From assembly GCA_951230915.1 (NCBI GenBank), contig OX579634.1, positions 50,605,570-50,669,569 of the forward strand: DNA of 64,000 bases, in the 5' to 3' direction. Shown here in pieces: positions 1 through 11,550 of this stretch. The notes beneath the pieces were generated by a model. The model was not told the origin of the DNA and did no database searches. It saw nothing but the letters and a program-made list of their open reading frames with translations. This DNA is from Antitrichia curtipendula (lineage: Eukaryota > Streptophyta > Bryopsida > Hypnales > Leucodontaceae). Each line of letters begins with the position of its first letter. Position 1 is the stretch's first letter. The translations under genes and the position numbers were made by a program.

Positions 1-1845
1 GGGCTCTGTCTCGTTCTTCGATTGTTGCAGTTATGTCGACATTGAGTTCGTGGTTGCCGCTACGTTTTATAAGAAGAAAACATAGTTTGTCACTTCGTGT
101 TTATTGAGTTAGATTTTGAGCAAAGGAACAACTTCTGGTAGTCTTAGAGAACTCGCACCGTGGACTAATTGCAGGCGTCACTGTCGAATGAATGAGCATC
201 CATTATCAAAATTGAAACTTTTAAAAATTTGGATAAGGGAGTGTCCAGAATTTGGATAAATAAATTGGATAAAGGAGTAATGTGTCTGAATTGCAAGAAG
301 TGTGAAGGCTTGTGGAATCCTACCAATAATTGATAGAAGGACTATTTACGTATCAAGCACAATATGAGGTAATTACCTGGCACATATGACATGGGCACTG
401 ACAACATGAGATAATCACCTCGATGACATGAGTATAGTTCTCATATAAGAATTGCTAAGGGTGCACTTCAAATATTCTCTAAGCACTCCATCCTTTAAAG
501 TCGACAATCCAAATCTAAGTTGCATCAAATTTTGTGTTGTGATTGTCGAATTTATAATTCATGTGGCAATGTGGTTGTGTCAATAGTAGTGCAACGAGTT
601 GAATGTAGGGTGAGTCAGGAAAGTAAAAAAAAAGATTTCCTATTTTGTGTTTGATTAGTATGTTTTCTACGCCTCTCCTAGCTAATTTTGGACCCTCTAA
701 CTGCAAATATGAACTCAAAATTTGCAAATTTTATCATGTGAGGCAATAAAATGTTTTTTGTATTTTCCCTAGGAATAAAATGTGGGGGCAAAATGGTCCC
801 TGCATTGGCTAGAGTTGCAACGCTAAGGATGTGACATGCCAATGCCAATGTAGCTTGTTAATTTGATCAAACATGGGTGACAATTTTTTGATATTGAAGA
901 AAATTTAGTGAATACCAAAAGTGGTGGATTAACCTTGGAAGGACGTTGCCCTCCATCATGAACGTAGTCACTAAAAAAATTTGATTATTGGACAAATGAG
1001 TGCATTTTCTATTTTTGCAATTAACAATGAATAAAAAATTTCATTGTACCTTTTAGGTCCTTACACACAGTTAAAATGACACTTGTTCATATACTTCCCT
1101 CATGTTCTAATGGTTTATTGAGCCTTCCTTGACTATTCGTGGTCCCTTTATAGATGTTGATATTTAGACAATGCTAGTAGTATTTCCTTGGTATTTTAAT
1201 TTGGTATTATATGTTAATAATAATCACACATTTATAAACCAACTTTGGTATGTTGTGGGCTTTGCCATCTTTTGAATTCTTTCATTTGTAACATTTTTTG
1301 AAAAAGATCCTAGATTGCAATTCTAACTATCATCCACAAGCAGATATAACATAGCTAGAAGGTTGAAAGCTAGATTGTTGGATTTTTTACATCATCATTG
1401 GTGTTCTATATTTAAGTCAATTCATTATAGGCCTTTTTCTACCATTTGCATATCCTCTTCACTACAATCCTAAAAGCATCATCAAACATACATCAAAATC
1501 TGAAACAATTACAATTTTTCTAGGAAAAATGAATAGTTAATGTTTACATTTAATATAAAATTTTGTATTCAAACAAAGTTGAAATTGTCATTAATATGAA
1601 ATCTATAGAGAGAGATTAAGTCCTAATTCATTCAATCAACATAAATCCAATATTATGCAAATTCAATGTAGTACAACACATTAATCTAAGTAATATCTTG
1701 ATTCCATATTATTCAGAATGGGGCCTATATTGACCTTAGATTAGATTCTATATTTGTAAAAGTCAAAATTGTTTCAATATTGATCTCAAATACATTACAC
1801 TTCCCTAATGTATTCACATGGTGACATGGAAGTTGTCTCCAATTA
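1..1845. other. AT-rich intergenic DNA, nothing recognised
   Basis: Only short, low-complexity open frames are present. I see no conserved domain, RNA gene or clear terminal repeats in this stretch. Confidence 0.5.
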
Positions 1846-2399
1846 AGGTAGTCTATTCAAAAAGCGCCCATACTCTAAAAGCGATCATGGTACATAGTTA
1901 CATTTTATTTTCTTCAATGTATCGACAATGTACATTTCAGGAGGTGATTGCTTTGAGTGACACACGCATTTCAACTTCATAGACGTGTAACTAATTCCAC
2001 AAAGGTTCAAAAAAATTTAAACAACTTGGATTAGATGCCAATTCCATTTTTCTTCCTACAAAAATTTCCTGAAAATTTGTTTCAAGTAGTTTAAGCTAAA
2101 TAGTGAAATTAGGGTGTCTCACACTAATTTCTTGACATTCTACACTATGTAAATATTTATTGTTTCTTTACAAGAATTTACAACTTTTGAACTAAGTATT
2201 GTTGTAGTTGGGACTCGTGAACCTCCGTGTGTACAAACGGAAATATCTATAAAAATATTTGTTAAATTTGATGGCTTATAAAGTAATTTTCTTGAAGTAA
2301 GGCAATCTAATTGTTAAGGCAACTTAGTTTCACTATTTAGTGTAGCTTCCCCCAAAGGCAATTAGCTCTTAAATGGTCGCATTTCAGGGTAGACTACCT
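1846..2399. mobile_element. TA-flanked inverted-repeat element (AGGTAGTCTA ends)
   Basis: The left end AGGTAGTCTA and the right end TAGACTACCT are inverted copies, and the similarity extends degenerately inward (GCGCCC...AAAAGCGA against TCGCATTT). A TA dinucleotide sits on both sides (1844-1845 and 2400-2401). The 554-bp body has no coding capacity. It shares internal text with the element at 34745-35060 (for example AACTAATTC...ACAACTT...TTAGATG), so this is a repeated family. Target TA is typical of Tc1/mariner-type elements, but the ends do not match the Stowaway consensus I know, so the superfamily is left open. Confidence 0.7.
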
Positions 2400-2401
2400 T
2401 A

Positions 2402-3774
2402 GTGTCCGTACAGATTTAAAATTTATACAATGCATTAATATATTAAAAAAAGGTTGACTTTTGTAAATTAGTGCACACACAAAAAGGATAAATTAGTGTG
2501 GCTGACTTGGACAATGCTTGGATTGACTGAAAATGCAGGCAAGCCCCAAGACAAGTGTGCATCCAATCCTTGAATGCCTCGTGGCATCCAATCGGGCAAG
2601 GGCACGTGCCATGCAGGAAATCAATGGTGGGATAAGATAAGGTACGTACGATACTTTAATTTTCAATTTTCCAAGGAATCATGATTTGCTACTTTGACTG
2701 GAGTGATGAAACTAGAACTATAATAGTACAAATAGTAGATGAAATATCATTCATTCATCCAGATAGATATGCATTTGTTCAAAATTGACGACATTATTTT
2801 TGGGTGATTCTTGGAGATTCCATCCACTCAAAATTGAATAGTATTTTTCAAAATATTTCAGTTTTTTTTAAATTTCAAATTCATCACTAATAAAATCCCT
2901 TTGGTTCTTCCTATTGGCTCTGATGTAGTTTTAATTTGCTCCTTTATCCAGCTAAATGATACAATGCACTCAAAAGTGGCTGTACCAACCAGAGAGCCAG
3001 ACAGCCAATTTGCAATGATATTACCCTGCATCGGTAACTTTTTGAAATGGGTTTGCACATTGCAAATTAAGGTATTTATATAGTCACTGATGTTTTTGCT
3101 ACTACTTTAAAAAAAATGAGATAGTGTATTTATATTTTGTATTAATATATTAATATATTTCTATTGGCATTAAGTATGTGTTATTTATAGTTTCACTACC
3201 AATTTTAGGATATAATAGAACAAAAAATGAACATTATCTATTAAAGAAAATATGGATGTCAAAAAATAATACAAATTAAATGAATATTGTAAATCTTATC
3301 AAAAATATAAAACATTTGTATTACTTAACCTTTTCTTACTCTAAATTTTCAAATAATATGGAGGCACTAGTACAAGTTGGCATTAGCAAGAAAATCAGAC
3401 TTCAAGAGGGCCACCCAAAAGTAACCAAATCAGACTATTAATCGAATATAGGCAACCTAATGAATCTAGGTGCAATGCATTGTAAGCTTGTGTGAATTTC
3501 GCGACGGTTGTCGAGACTCATAAATGAGGGTGTAGCAAAGATATATTTAATAATCAACAACATAAGATAATACAGTGATTAATTGACAAATGAAACAAAT
3601 AAAGTCAAATGAAGTGGCTTTTGCAACTAGTTACCAAAAACATTAGAAACACTAATGATTTGAATTAACTTCACAAGCCACTTAATTTAGAGCGATTGAA
3701 ATGGAAAAGGAGAGCTATTTATACAAATGGGTTAGTAGTAGGTAAAACTGCTCATAGTTAAATGAAAAGTAGAA
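2402..3774. other. AT-rich intergenic DNA, nothing recognised
   Basis: Two overlapping antisense open frames of about 60 codons (2858-3083) have no recognisable domain and look fortuitous. No other structure was seen. Confidence 0.5.
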
Positions 3775-4144
3775 ATTATGTTCAAAGTCGAATTTCAGAC
3801 CTCATTTAGGCATAGTATAATGATTTTTTTTCAAAAAACTTTGAATTACAAAAAGTTGTAGAATTAATCTAGTTTTCATCTCCAAAACTCCGTTTGAGGT
3901 TTAGAGCCTCCGATAAAAAGTTGTGGACAAAATTCAAGGAGGGTGTTTGAAAATGTTTAATTTTTTTTCTTCCAACCTCTTTTAGAATTTTGTCCATATA
4001 TTTTTATTAGAGCTTCTAAATTTCAAACGAATTTTTGGAGATGAAAACTAGCTTAATTCTTCAAGTTTAATAAGTCCAAATTTTTTTGAAAAAAATCATT
4101 CTACTATTCCTAAATGGGGTCTAAAATTCGACTTTGAACAAAAT
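3775..4144. mobile_element. Foldback (long inverted repeat) MITE, 370 bp
   Basis: The left arm (ATTATGTTCAAAGTCGAATT...) is matched by the inverted right arm (...AATTCGACTTTGAACAAAAT). The arms run about 150 bp each, meeting near the centre around the paired motifs GACAAAATTC and GAATTTTGTC. The whole unit would fold into one long hairpin. It has no coding capacity and no clear target duplication by eye. Confidence 0.8.
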
Positions 4145-4817
4145 TCTTGCATTTGATAATGAATGATCTATCTTCTAAATATCCCATACCCTTTAAGAAT
4201 TTACCAAAGACAGTTGATTTCTCTATAAAACAACCTCTTCACTCTTCATTCTCACCAATTATCAATGAACCATGTCAATCAATGAATTTTGTCTATTACA
4301 ATGTTGATAAAAAGACTCTTGACGGTAGATGTCATTGGATTATTTTTGACATTTTTTTTTCCATAACTTGGTTAGAGTACAAGGTATGCAATAATCAAAG
4401 TTGAGGTGCATTATAATATCTGAACCTTGATTATTTAACTTTTTGTATTTTTATTTTGAACCACTGATAATCATCCAACATTGTGACTTCAAGCGAGCGA
4501 CTATAGGGGGAATACTAATCTGTAAGCAAAGCTAAATGTAATTGTGGGGTCCTTTCAATTGCTTTGAAGAGGCCCTCTAGAGGTCTCAGAATTTCTCTAA
4601 TAGTTTGGAGGAACAACCTTTTTATCCATTGCATCTTGGCTCTTTATATTGAAACTCAAAGAAAAGATATTTGGTGAAGTTGATGCCCCAATTTCCAACT
4701 ATTTTAGTTAGCAACTTTATGCAATTATTGCAAATATTACATTCCTTATCTTAGCCCATTGTTGTCACTTTCATTGCAATATGGCACAATGAAGTTAGAA
4801 TGAAGGAGATTGAATTA
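4145..4817. other. AT-rich intergenic DNA, nothing recognised
   Basis: An 85-codon open frame (4147-4404) has no recognisable motif. No RNA gene or repeat was seen. Confidence 0.4.
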
Positions 4818-5001
4818 CACTAGAAGAACCCCATGTTTTTTTTGACATCCAAAAACTCAACGTCAATTTTTTTGGACATCAAACATGACATTAGGATGTT
4901 AGTTTTGATGTCAAAACTAGCATCCTAATGTTATGTTTGATGTCCAAAAAATTTGACGTTCAATTTTTGGACGTCAGAAAAAACACGGGGTTCTTCTAGT
5001 G
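4818..5001. mobile_element. CACTA-like MITE, 184 bp, TTA target duplication
   Basis: The element begins CACTAGAAGAACCCC and ends GGGGTTCTTCTAGTG. It is almost entirely palindromic, with nested TGACATC / GATGTCA motifs and a central TTAGGATGTTAG...CTAGCATCCTAA. It is flanked by TTA at 4815-4817 and 5002-5004. CACTA termini with a 3-bp duplication are the signature of CACTA (En/Spm) elements; this copy is non-autonomous. Confidence 0.85.
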
Positions 5002-5004
5002 TTA

Positions 5005-7502
5005 GATTCATAACTCTATCCTTCCAATAATTTTTTTTGGAGCTACAAATCTTAGAAGTAGAATATCTTGATGATCACGTTTGAGATAGAGGTCATTTTT
5101 GTGGTTCTTTTATCTAAAATTTCTTGTTAAGTATAGATGAATTTGTTTTGACATTTTGAGCAAACTCAAAGTACAAAAGGACGTTTTAATGTGCCAAGTG
5201 CTTAAAAGCACCACTTGAATTGATGTTCCCACTATGTACATTTGGACCTATTGTTGAAGAAATGATTTAGATGATCTGCTCAAAAACCTTTGATCCCTAG
5301 TAAGTTTAGTGTATGGTATCCAATTGATGTATAGAAATCTTATTCTTATTCTTTTTAATTTAAAAAAAAATGTCAAACCATTGCATTAAAAGGGGCTAGA
5401 AAAAGTAGCCAAGCCTAATTGCTAGACAAATGAAGAAATAAGAGCAAAATAATAAACAAAAAACAACAAGAGTTAGAAGAATAGCAGGGAGGGGGTTCAG
5501 TTAGAGAGAGCGTTCAATACTGAGTGGTCACCCATCTTCTGTAGTGCTGGCAACGGGGGTTTGGCATTTTACGCCTCCCCATGAACTTTGAACATAATCC
5601 GGCTTGCATTTTTAAATTGAAGGGGGCCAAGGCCCCCCCCTTTCCACCTCACCGGCGTTCAAAAGCAAGGAGGGGGACCTTGAAATCTCCTTTCATTTGC
5701 GAGTTAGAATGTGATAATACTTGATGGGTTTACTAATAGAAACTATGTAGAATAGAGAAAGTGGCACTTTTAGTTGTCCCTACCTTACCACAATTTGAAT
5801 TTGAAACCTCAAAAGAAACACATACAATATTATTAGTAGAATATACAACAGTGAATGGAGGCCACCAAAATAGAGTTAAAGTTCCAAGAATTGGATTCAA
5901 ACTTCAAAGCAACGCACATCATGTGAGCCTGGAATATTAAGAACGCCTCATCAGCCTTTCAAAGTTAGAATTCTCTTCCTCTAAATACTTCATCTCTCTT
6001 CAAGTTAAATGGGTTCCTGTACTGTACAGTACAACTGGTGCATAATGTTACGCAGCGGCATCTTCCTTCGAGAGGTTCGCAGATCTCTCCGCAACAAGTT
6101 TTGAAAATGCGAATGTCTCTCAAATTTGGCAGCACAAGGAGGTGTACTGTACAGTACAGTACTGTACACTCAAGAGTAATTAAAGCCCAGACGTACCTCG
6201 ATGCATCCTAGAACGGCAACACACTACTCTTCAAAAATGTGTTCGTCTCCACAAGAAATTCAATTCATACAGGTCTGGAATGCAGTACTCAAATCTTATG
6301 CAAACCATAGCAACGGTGCTTCTATCTCCGTCAACCTCAAGAAATTCTGATTGCTATGAAGTACTATACTCTTGCAAAGCAAATCAACGAATTCTCACTA
6401 CTACTAAGTACGATCACCTTACGAAAAAACTAAAGCATGGAGAGTGGTGAGTGTCTGCCTGCTTGTAACCGGAGATTCTCAAGTAATTCCGAGCTTGGTG
6501 AGCTGAGGAAAACATGCATGTAATGAATGGCTGGAAAGTGGAAACTGCTAAAGAGTCATGGCCAGGAGTCGTATGAGAATGTGGTAATAATTCGCAACCA
6601 ATGTATTTCTGGAAAATACCTCCGTCAAAGCGCTTGCAGTTGACAATAGTCTAACGGTCAGTCCTCGGAGACGTCGATAGCTGTTAAGCACACGAACTGC
6701 CGTTAGGGAGGAAATGAGCCTTGGGTGTTCAATCATGCAAATTTTCCTCTACGATATCACGGGAAGCAATATCAATCCAGTGAGATTCTAAGTACATCAA
6801 TTCCAAATGTCCTTTAATCACAATTTCCTCCTCCGATCGAAAGACTGTTGCAAATCTACAAAGAGGTCAAGCGGGAAATGCAGATTTTAGTAAAGAAGGG
6901 GAAGTAAATGACCTTCCTGTGTCGCAATCGGGGGATTTGCAATAAGACTGCAAACTATAATTCCAGTGAAAGTTGGACCTCACAGTCTGTTCCTTCTGCG
7001 CAAGCTGCAAATACGTGCTCCAGCATGAAGTTGCACATATGCTACAATGGGATCATAAACATGCAACCAGCGATGCAAGCAACACCTTGGATGGTTAAGA
7101 TGGGGTGAAAACAGAGTAATGAATACTGCATTACCTCAACTATCACGCATCCGTGAATGTTGCATTGGAAACAGTTGACAACATTATTGTACGCCGAAGA
7201 CCTCTTGACAACTTCCCACAGTTCACATATACAAGCTTATTGGAAAATCAGGCAATAGATCATTCATCTTGTATTGCACGGCGAGCGGAACGCTATAATA
7301 CAACCAAACAATATGCCGAACGCAACAGAGGAAGGACCAAGTTCACACTACGAGGTGAAAAAGTCAAAGCGCAGGTTTACGTTCAACAACTCTTTCACTG
7401 TAAGCATCCGCGGCTAAAGTCCGTGAGCGAAAGGAAATCGAAAATATTGGTGCAAAGCCATACAAACGAAAGCAAGCAGAGCGGACTTCGAAGCAATCTA
7501 AC
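5005..7502. other. Intergenic DNA downstream of LHCII gene 1
   Basis: The stretch becomes richer in GC towards the LHCII gene. It holds two copies of a perfect 16-bp palindrome (annotated separately) and several short open frames without domains. The 141-codon frame at 7153-7578 runs antisense to the LHCII 3' region and is not supported as a gene. Confidence 0.45.
6018..6158. repeat. Paired GTAC-rich 16-bp palindromes
   Basis: TGTACTGTACAGTACA occurs at 6018-6033 and again at 6143-6158, where it runs on into another GTACTGTACAC. Each copy is its own reverse complement and holds several GTAC cores. GTAC is the core recognised by plant SBP/SPL proteins, but binding is not shown here. Confidence 0.7.
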
Positions 7503-7648
7503 TTTATTTCAGCCTGACTGGCACCGCAAAACAGATGGCAACCACGAAGCATTCTCGCGAATTGCCATTGCTGGGTAATTCTCTATGTTACAATGGGCAA
7601 GGGGTTTTGCGCCTGCCGGAATCATTTCGACAGATTTCCTGGCAAAAT

Positions 7649-8607
7649 CTAGCTGCCGGGGGTGAAGTTGGTGGCATACGCCCAAGCGTTGTTGGCCACG
7701 GGGTCGGACAAGTGGTCGCTCAAGTTCTCGATAGGACCCTTGCCAGTCACGATCGCCTGGACGAAGAAACCGAACATCGAAAACATGGCCAGACGACCGT
7801 TCTTGATCTCCTTCACCTTCAACTCGGCGAACGCTTCGGGGTCGTCAGCCAAGCCCAACGGGTCGAATTGGCCGCCAGGGTAGATCGGGTCAGTCACATC
7901 GCCTAAAGGACCTCCGGCTACTCGGTAGCCCTCAACGGCGCCCATCAAGATCACCTGAGTAGCCCAGATGGCCAAAATGCTCTGAGCGTGCACCAGACTG
8001 GAGTTGCCCAAGTAGTCCAAGCCCCCGCTCGCGAAGATCTGGGATCCGGCCTTGAACCAAACCGCCTCGCCGAACTTGACGCCGTTCTTGGCCAACAGCT
8101 CGGGAGTCACGCACCCCAAGGCTCCCAACATGGCCCAGCGCGCGTGGATGACCTCCAACTCCCTGTTCGCGGAGAACGTCTCGGGGTCGGAAGAAAGTCC
8201 CGCGGTGTCCCAGCCATAATCTCCGGGGAACTCTCCCTTCAAGTAAGAAGGCGTGTTCTCGGAGAAGGGACCCAACCATTTGTTGCGGTCAGCTCCATAC
8301 CTGCAAGAGCACCAAATCTCATCAGCACCTCTTCCACATCTTCCACTACTAATCTTCATTTTTCTCAACCCAACCGGCGATCGCCCATTTCGAAAACATC
8401 CTGCAACACCAAACACTTACAACCTACACAAGTACAACTTGAAAACAGAGCAGAAACCAGCACTCACCAGGGGCTTCCGCCTCCGCCGCCCTTGGCCATG
8501 GTGACGCGGGCCTTGCCCGCGCCCACCTGCTTGGAGAGCTCATTCACGGGCTTGAGCAGCGACTGCCCAGCCAAAGCCGTAGACGCGCAAGCGGTAGCGG
8601 CAGCCAT
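7649..8607 (-). CDS. LHCB: LHCII-type chlorophyll a/b-binding protein, gene 1
   Basis: Major antenna protein of photosystem II; it binds chlorophyll a/b and xanthophylls in the thylakoid membrane. Exon 1 is 8468-8607 and exon 2 is 7649-8300. The 167-bp intron has GTGAGT...GCAG ends and splits the Trp codon of SPW|YG. The product is 263 aa: a Ser/Ala/Lys-rich transit peptide (about 1-38), the trimerisation motif WYxxxR (W47, Y48, R52), helix B with ExxHxR (E96, H99, R101), helix C ([12 protein letters not shown]) and helix A with ExxNxR (E211, N214, R216). The C-terminus is typical of LHCII ([14 protein letters not shown]). Between the likely transit-peptide end and W47 there is only a Gly-rich spacer with no Thr, unlike most LHCB1/2. 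Codons are rich in G/C at third positions, in contrast to the AT-rich surroundings. A candidate AATAAA lies 141 bp past the stop (7503-7508). Exon 2 is close to gene 2 at 58456. Confidence 0.97.
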
Positions 8608-8705
8608 GACTGCAAATAGATGACGATCAACAAAGACGAATACCCGTGATTGATGCTAAGAAATTCAAGTCCGCGAACTTTGATATTTCCGACGATTCGA
8701 GATCG

Positions 8706-8713
8706 TTTAAATA
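8706..8713 (-). promoter_or_regulatory. TATA box of LHCII gene 1
   Basis: TATTTAAA on the minus strand, about 100 bp upstream of the ATG at 8607. The spacing matches the TATA-like CATAAAAA about 105 bp upstream of gene 2. Confidence 0.6.
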
Positions 8714-8802
8714 TGCAACTGGAGTCGCTGCTGGATCAACCACCGTACTAGCCTGCTAGACAGCAATCTGGGTAGGATGCAATCGCATTCTATTGGGCAG
8801 CC

Positions 8803-8872
8803 TGGTGCACTTCCAGTGGATTGGCCGTTCCCTGGATTTCGTAGATGGCTGATTTGGCAGATGACCGGAGGC
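8803..8872 (-). promoter_or_regulatory. Conserved upstream block of LHCII gene 1 (CCAAT module)
   Basis: Read on the minus strand, the block contains CCAAATCAGCCATC, AAATCCAGGGAACGGCCAAT and GTGCACCA in the same order and spacing as in the promoter of gene 2 (58205-58271). It lies about 196-265 bp upstream of the ATG. Conservation of this block while the DNA around it has diverged argues for a shared regulatory module. The CCAAT core would fit an NF-Y site, which is an inference. Confidence 0.65.
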
Positions 8873-9099
8873 CGTGGTCCCACAGAACACAACGAATTGT
8901 TCCTTCGGCATCGGTTCCGGAATCATTTCCTGAAATATCGCGGAGTCGTTGCAGCGGGTTCCCAGTGGAATTCTGTCGGATTCCACAAAATAATTGTCAG
9001 CAAAATTTGTGCGGCTAGCTGTTCCTCACGAGAGGGAATGTCTCAGAGACTTTTGGAAATGTGACTGGTAATATCTGCTTCCCCTGGTGGAGCTTGAAT

Positions 9100-9290
9100 C
9101 TCGCCAGCTAGCGGCTGCGATTCTGTTAAGGTCTTGACCATCCCGCGGCTGTGAATATGTTAGGATCCATGCCATCGAGCGACTGTGATTTTATTTAGAC
9201 CTGGACATCTAGCGGCTGTGAATTTTGTTCTTATTTTGGCCATCTAGCGGCTGTGTGAATTTTGTTAGGATTTTCGGCGTCGAATCACTG
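9100..9290. repeat. Degenerate tandem repeat (CTAGCGGCTGTGAATTTTGTTA type)
   Basis: About four to five imperfect copies of a unit of roughly 45-50 bp, each built around AGCGGCTGTGA followed by TTTTGTTAGGA. No coding potential. Confidence 0.6.
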
Positions 9291-9359
9291 GGAGTGCTCT
9301 GCCTCGCGCTGGTTTGGATTGGTCCTTTGGCGATCGGTAAACTGACGCGGGAGGCAGGG

Positions 9360-9552
9360 CCAAGTCACTAGCTCCCACCGAAATCAAGCCTTGCGGGCGC
9401 TAACCGGTGGTGAGGATGGGCGCTAACTTGGATGGAGGGTGTTGATGCCACCTTGATTGGGCCCATTGTTGGCTGATGAAATGCGCAGCGCTCCATCCCC
9501 ACCACCAGTTAACGCCCGCACGGCCTGGTTTCGGTGGGAGCTAGTGACTTGG
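9360..9552. mobile_element. MULE-like foldback MITE, copy 1
   Basis: It starts CCAAGTCACTAGCTCCCACC and ends with the inverted copy GGTGGGAGCTAGTGACTTGG. The inverted match continues degenerately to GCGGGCGCTAAC / GTTAACGCCCGC. Flanking 10-mers GGAGGCAGGG (9350-9359) and GGAGCCAGGG (9553-9562) differ at one base. A second copy lies at 39547-39751. Long inverted ends with a 9-11 bp duplication fit Mutator-like elements. Confidence 0.8.
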
Positions 9553-9559
9553 GGAGCCA

Positions 9560-9690
9560 GGGGCAGTGCTGAAGACTTGTGTTGGAGGAATGCAGACTTG
9601 TGTTGTGAGAGTGGAGACCTGTGTTTCGGTGATGGAACACTTGTGCTCTGACAGGAAGGACTTGTGCTCTCAGAATGGAAATGCCCGTTG
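9560..9690. repeat. Short tandem repeat around GACTTGTGTT
   Basis: Five or six imperfect copies of a roughly 24-bp unit (GACTTGTGTTG..., GACCTGTGTT, CACTTGTGCTCT, GACTTGTGCTCT). The open frames across it are repeat-driven. Confidence 0.55.
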
Positions 9691-9821
9691 ATGAGAAAGG
9701 GAGGCCTGTATCCACAAGGGCGTCCCCAATGGGGCCAGAATGACAGATTGCAACGGCAAGGTGCCGGGGCAGCCGGGGGGGAATTATTAAAAGCAGCCTC
9801 TAAACAGCCCTGCCCACTTAA

Positions 9822-10052
9822 CCCTTAAACGTCAAGGCGGACGTTTTGCCGCCGATGAATCCCGATGAATGACAAGGAAATCTCCTGTGTAGGGCAGAAG
9901 TGCAACTATTCATCCTCCAAATTTTGTAGAAAAAAGGAACAGCATCTACAGTAGTATGAATTCCACTGAGTGGTTTTGCATTATTTTAATCCAACAATTC
10001 CCACGGTGTCAAAACAGATGATTTTCACGGTTATGAGCCCGTCATTAAAGGC
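9822..10052. mobile_element. TTAA-flanked small element (231 bp)
   Basis: TTAA is present at 9818-9821 and 10053-10056. The ends CCCTTAAACGTCAAGGC and (inverted) GCCTTTAATGACGGGC are similar. It abuts the next hairpin element and shares a TTAA with it. Non-coding. Confidence 0.5.
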
Positions 10053-10056
10053 TTAA

Positions 10057-10259
10057 GGGCCAACTTACATGTATCAATGGGTAGGAGCAGTCAGCAATGC
10101 CGAAATAGAGAAAGCACTTTTATGCTCCTTCTACAGTGTTTTCTATACCGATATCGGTGGAACTGTTTCTCCTCCTTCCGCACTTACCGATCATCGGTGG
10201 CACTGTTCTTGTCTTCTAGTTGCTTTTCTTGGCCACCAGGCTTACATGTAAGTTGGCCC
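10057..10259. mobile_element. Hairpin MITE with GGGCCAACTTACATGTA ends
   Basis: A perfect 18-bp inverted repeat (AGGGCCAACTTACATGTA at 10056-10073, its reverse complement at 10243-10260) bounds about 205 bp. The left side is preceded by TTAA; the right side reads TAAC, so a TTAA duplication is possible but damaged. The interior contains a duplicated ATCGGTGG...CTGTT motif. The two 60-codon open frames inside are not supported as genes. Confidence 0.7.
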
Positions 10260-10260
10260 T

Positions 10261-11546
10261 AACATTGTGAAGTACAGAATACTATTTTTGAATTTCATTG
10301 ACAAGTGAAGGCATTCGCAATGCAGACACACAATAAGGTAGACAAGCCTATTACCACCATGATTGAGCAATCTGAATATCTTGGGGTTGACTCCAAGAGG
10401 GGCACATATTTTTTTAGAAGTGTGCGCTTATTTCACAAATCAAATCCAAGATCAATTATAAATTTTTGATTAAAAGTGTAATTTTTGTAAATTTTTGAAG
10501 TGGTCTACCTTGAAATTCTAAAACTGCTCACAGAGTGGAGTCATGGACATCCTATAATCAACTTATTTTCACTCTCCCATGTATCTAATCGTACTTAAAT
10601 ATTCACCATTAAAGAATTGACACATTATCCCTTGTTGGCATTAATGCAATAATTTTGTAAGAAAATGAATGGATTTTGATGAGTTTTGGGACAAAATTGG
10701 AGGATGATGGAATTGGGCAATTGGTGGAAATGGGGTGGCTTACTTTAGAGACTTGAAGGCTCAATAAAGCAACAAAATTGAAGAGCCTCGAAAAATTGTC
10801 AAGTCACTTCAAAAATGAAGCACTTGTTGAGTTTGTGTGAAGTCTTTATTATTATTGCTTTTATTTGGCCACTGTTGGAGTAGAACACATTGAGATGCCC
10901 AAAATAGAAATTTCTTCGCATTAATATGTGTTATTTGAACACTACATGGATAATGTTTTAAAGTTTTGCCTATAGGTGTACAAATAATCAACCCTAGGAT
11001 TCTAATTCTAAAAATTTGCAAAGGAAAAAAAATTGTAACTATATGAAAGGCTTTTGGAGGAACTATAGTAACATAATGCACCTATTCATGCAAGAATCTT
11101 ATAAGTTATTGTTTGATTGCCATGGTGAAACATAGAAATAAGTCTTTTTAGGATTAAATGGAAGAGCATTGAGGCTTGAAAGTGACAATGGATGGCTTTG
11201 TAGATTACTATATAAATGATGAATTCTTCTATTGGTCTATAAATCAAATCAATTTGGACAAATTAAACACATTGGTGAAGGTCTTGTCCTTTGAGGGTAA
11301 AGTTCTTATATTTTGGTTGTGTAAATCTTGTGCAATCAATATTTAGGTTTCTAATTCAATTTTTGGTTCCATGTAGGCATTGTATTTTAGATACTACGGA
11401 TCATCAATGCACATACTGACATATTCTATGTCCCAAAACCAAATTGCATCCCAAATTGACATTATGTATTTTTTTGTACATTTGGTGTCTTTAAATGTTA
11501 GGACTTGATATTTAATGTTAGTTTTCTTAATTACTCGGTATTGGTA
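10261..11546. other. AT-rich intergenic DNA, nothing recognised
   Basis: No domain-bearing frame, RNA gene or clear repeat was identified. Confidence 0.45.
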
Positions 11547-11550
11547 TTAA

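Noticed and set aside
5515..5565. Possible 5S rRNA fragment (GGTCACCCATC match)
   Set aside because: Only a short stretch resembles the complement of 5S rRNA; the rest does not align and no full gene is present.
7153..7578. 141-codon plus-strand open frame beside LHCII gene 1
   Set aside because: It lies antisense to the 3' region of the LHCII gene, has no recognisable domain and is explained by local GC-richer composition.
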